A stretch of 34,039 nucleotides of DNA from contig VFLI01000097.1 in the NCBI GenBank assembly GCA_009885105.1, positions 1 to 34,039 of the forward strand. Direction: 5' to 3'. A program made the position numbers and the translations under genes. Every line of letters starts with the position of its first letter. The stretch's first letter is position 1. Of the stretch, positions 33,349-34,039 are shown one piece after another. The DNA comes from Spirochaetia bacterium (lineage in GTDB: Bacteria; Spirochaetota; Leptospiria; Leptospirales; Leptonemataceae). The notes beneath the pieces are model-generated. The model worked only from the letters and a program-made list of their open reading frames with translations. It ran no database searches and had not been told where the DNA came from.

Positions 33349-34039
33349 CTATTTGGTCTCCATGATTTCTGTTCCTTGCCAGGCCTCCGGAACTCCGTGT
33401 TCGATGTACACTGCGGTGCGCTTTCTGTAAAAATCCGCGGCCAGGTCTTTCTTGCCGCTCTGAAAAATGCTGTCCAGCAGGGCTTTTGCCTCGACGAAAC
33501 GCTGATTGAAATAAAGTTCAAGAGAGGCTTCAAATTCTTTTTTTGTTCTTATTTTGTATTCCGCGGCCTCCAGCGGCAGGCCGTCCAGAACTTCGTACAC
33601 ATCCAGCGCTTCGGTCTTGCCCTTCACCGAAATCTTGCCGAGATACCTCATATTGAAATAATCCGCATTCGGAATCTGACTGAGCAAAAGCCCGCTGATC
33701 ATTATATTCGCGCCAAAGAGTTTGGTCAACCCTTCTACGCGGGCTGCGGCGTTCACGGCGTCGGAAATAACAGTTCCGTCCATTCTTCCCTTTTCTCCGA
33801 TCGTGCCCAGAATCATATCTCCGCTGTGAATACCGATCCCAACATTTATCTGGTTCAGATTCTTGCGAATGCGCCCGTAGTTGAGAGTTTGAATCTGCCT
33901 CTGAAACTCGACCGCGGCGTTGAGCGCATCGACGGGCTCTCCCGGAAAAAGGGCCATGATCCCGTCTCCCATATATTTATCTAGTGCCCGGCCGAAAACA
34001 GTACGTTGATAGAAAAAGAAGCCAATTCCAAGGCGAATA
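33349..34039 (-). CDS. Class III adenylate/guanylate cyclase, N-terminus beyond window
   Basis: The frame runs open to the last base of the window, so the N-terminal part is missing; an internal ATG at 33972 lies inside the catalytic motif and is not the start. The visible catalytic part has ALDKYMGDGIMALFP (second metal Asp), VGIGIHSGDMILGTIG and DGTVISDAVNAAARVEGLTKLFG, which contains the conserved Asn-Ala-Ala-Ala-Arg transition-state residues, then ISVKGKTEALDVYEVLDG, the closing class III motif. About 70 residues follow, tetratricopeptide-like (FEASLELYFNQRFVEAKALL). It makes cAMP or, less likely, cGMP; substrate-specifying residues were not judged. It is co-transcribed with the downstream membrane protein. 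Confidence 0.9.
   Translation of the reverse strand, partial: IRLGIGFFFYQRTVFGRALDKYMGDGIMALFPGEPVDALNAAVEFQRQIQTLNYGRIRKNLNQINVGIGIHSGDMILGTIGEKGRMDGTVISDAVNAAARVEGLTKLFGANIMISGLLLSQIPNADYFNMRYLGKISVKGKTEALDVYEVLDGLPLEAAEYKIRTKKEFEASLELYFNQRFVEAKALLDSIFQSGKKDLAADFYRKRTAVYIEHGVPEAWQGTEIMETK

Overview
The window most likely comes from a spirochaete of the order Leptospirales, chromosomal and from a lineage with fairly high GC by eye (a Leptonema- or Turneriella-like relative or an uncultured member, rather than a low-GC Leptospira). The strongest clue is the cluster at 7480-10245: two tandem genes of the LipL41 outer-membrane lipoprotein family followed by a small cysteine-rich lipoprotein in the position and size of Lep, the LipL41 chaperone. 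Many lipoproteins with loose spirochaetal lipoboxes, several signalling proteins without adjacent kinases and an MsbA with a large periplasmic insert fit this view. The assignment is inference; no search was run.

Layout. 1-1738 (+): the 3' part of a secreted CxxCH protein ending in a Myxococcus-type cysteine repeat, then a Gly/Thr-linker lipoprotein. 1857-3323 (-): a degenerate HD-GYP-like protein. 3386-7295 (+): crotonyl-CoA carboxylase/reductase, an MsbA-like lipid exporter and a receiver-only response regulator. 7391-10245 (+): dyad-containing promoter, two LipL41 paralogues, Lep. 10255-11612 (-): two overlapping lipoprotein genes. 11677-13347 (+): dGTPase-like HD hydrolase and an AHSA1/SRPBCC protein. 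13434-15671 (+): a compact three-gene unit of ParA-like ATPase, charged helical protein and PD-(D/E)XK-like nuclease, the best candidate here for an undescribed system. 15766-17270 (+): leuB overlapping a receiver-only regulator.

17292-19199 (-): an operon of an unknown protein, PgeF laccase-domain enzyme and an SspB-like ClpXP adaptor, all with overlapping ends. 19206-22411 (+): trpF overlapping mutS. 22444-28765 (-): a six-gene run of M16 protease, Sua5, HemF, PPP-type phosphatase, GAF-SpoIIE phosphatase and a membrane-anchored protein. 28893-29267 (+): DUF423 membrane protein. 29275-30141 (-): pirin with a good sigma-70 type promoter. 30229-32109 (+): serine beta-lactamase-like hydrolase with membrane tail. 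32146-32218 (-): tRNA-Gly(CCC). 32289-34039 (-): membrane acyltransferase-like protein behind a class III adenylate cyclase truncated by the window edge.

Genes are tightly packed; no gene-free stretch exceeds 300 bases. Metabolic genes (leuB, trpF, hemF, ccr, dgt, sua5, pgeF) are mixed with signalling and envelope genes. No IS element, integrase, CRISPR array, rRNA or replication origin was seen.
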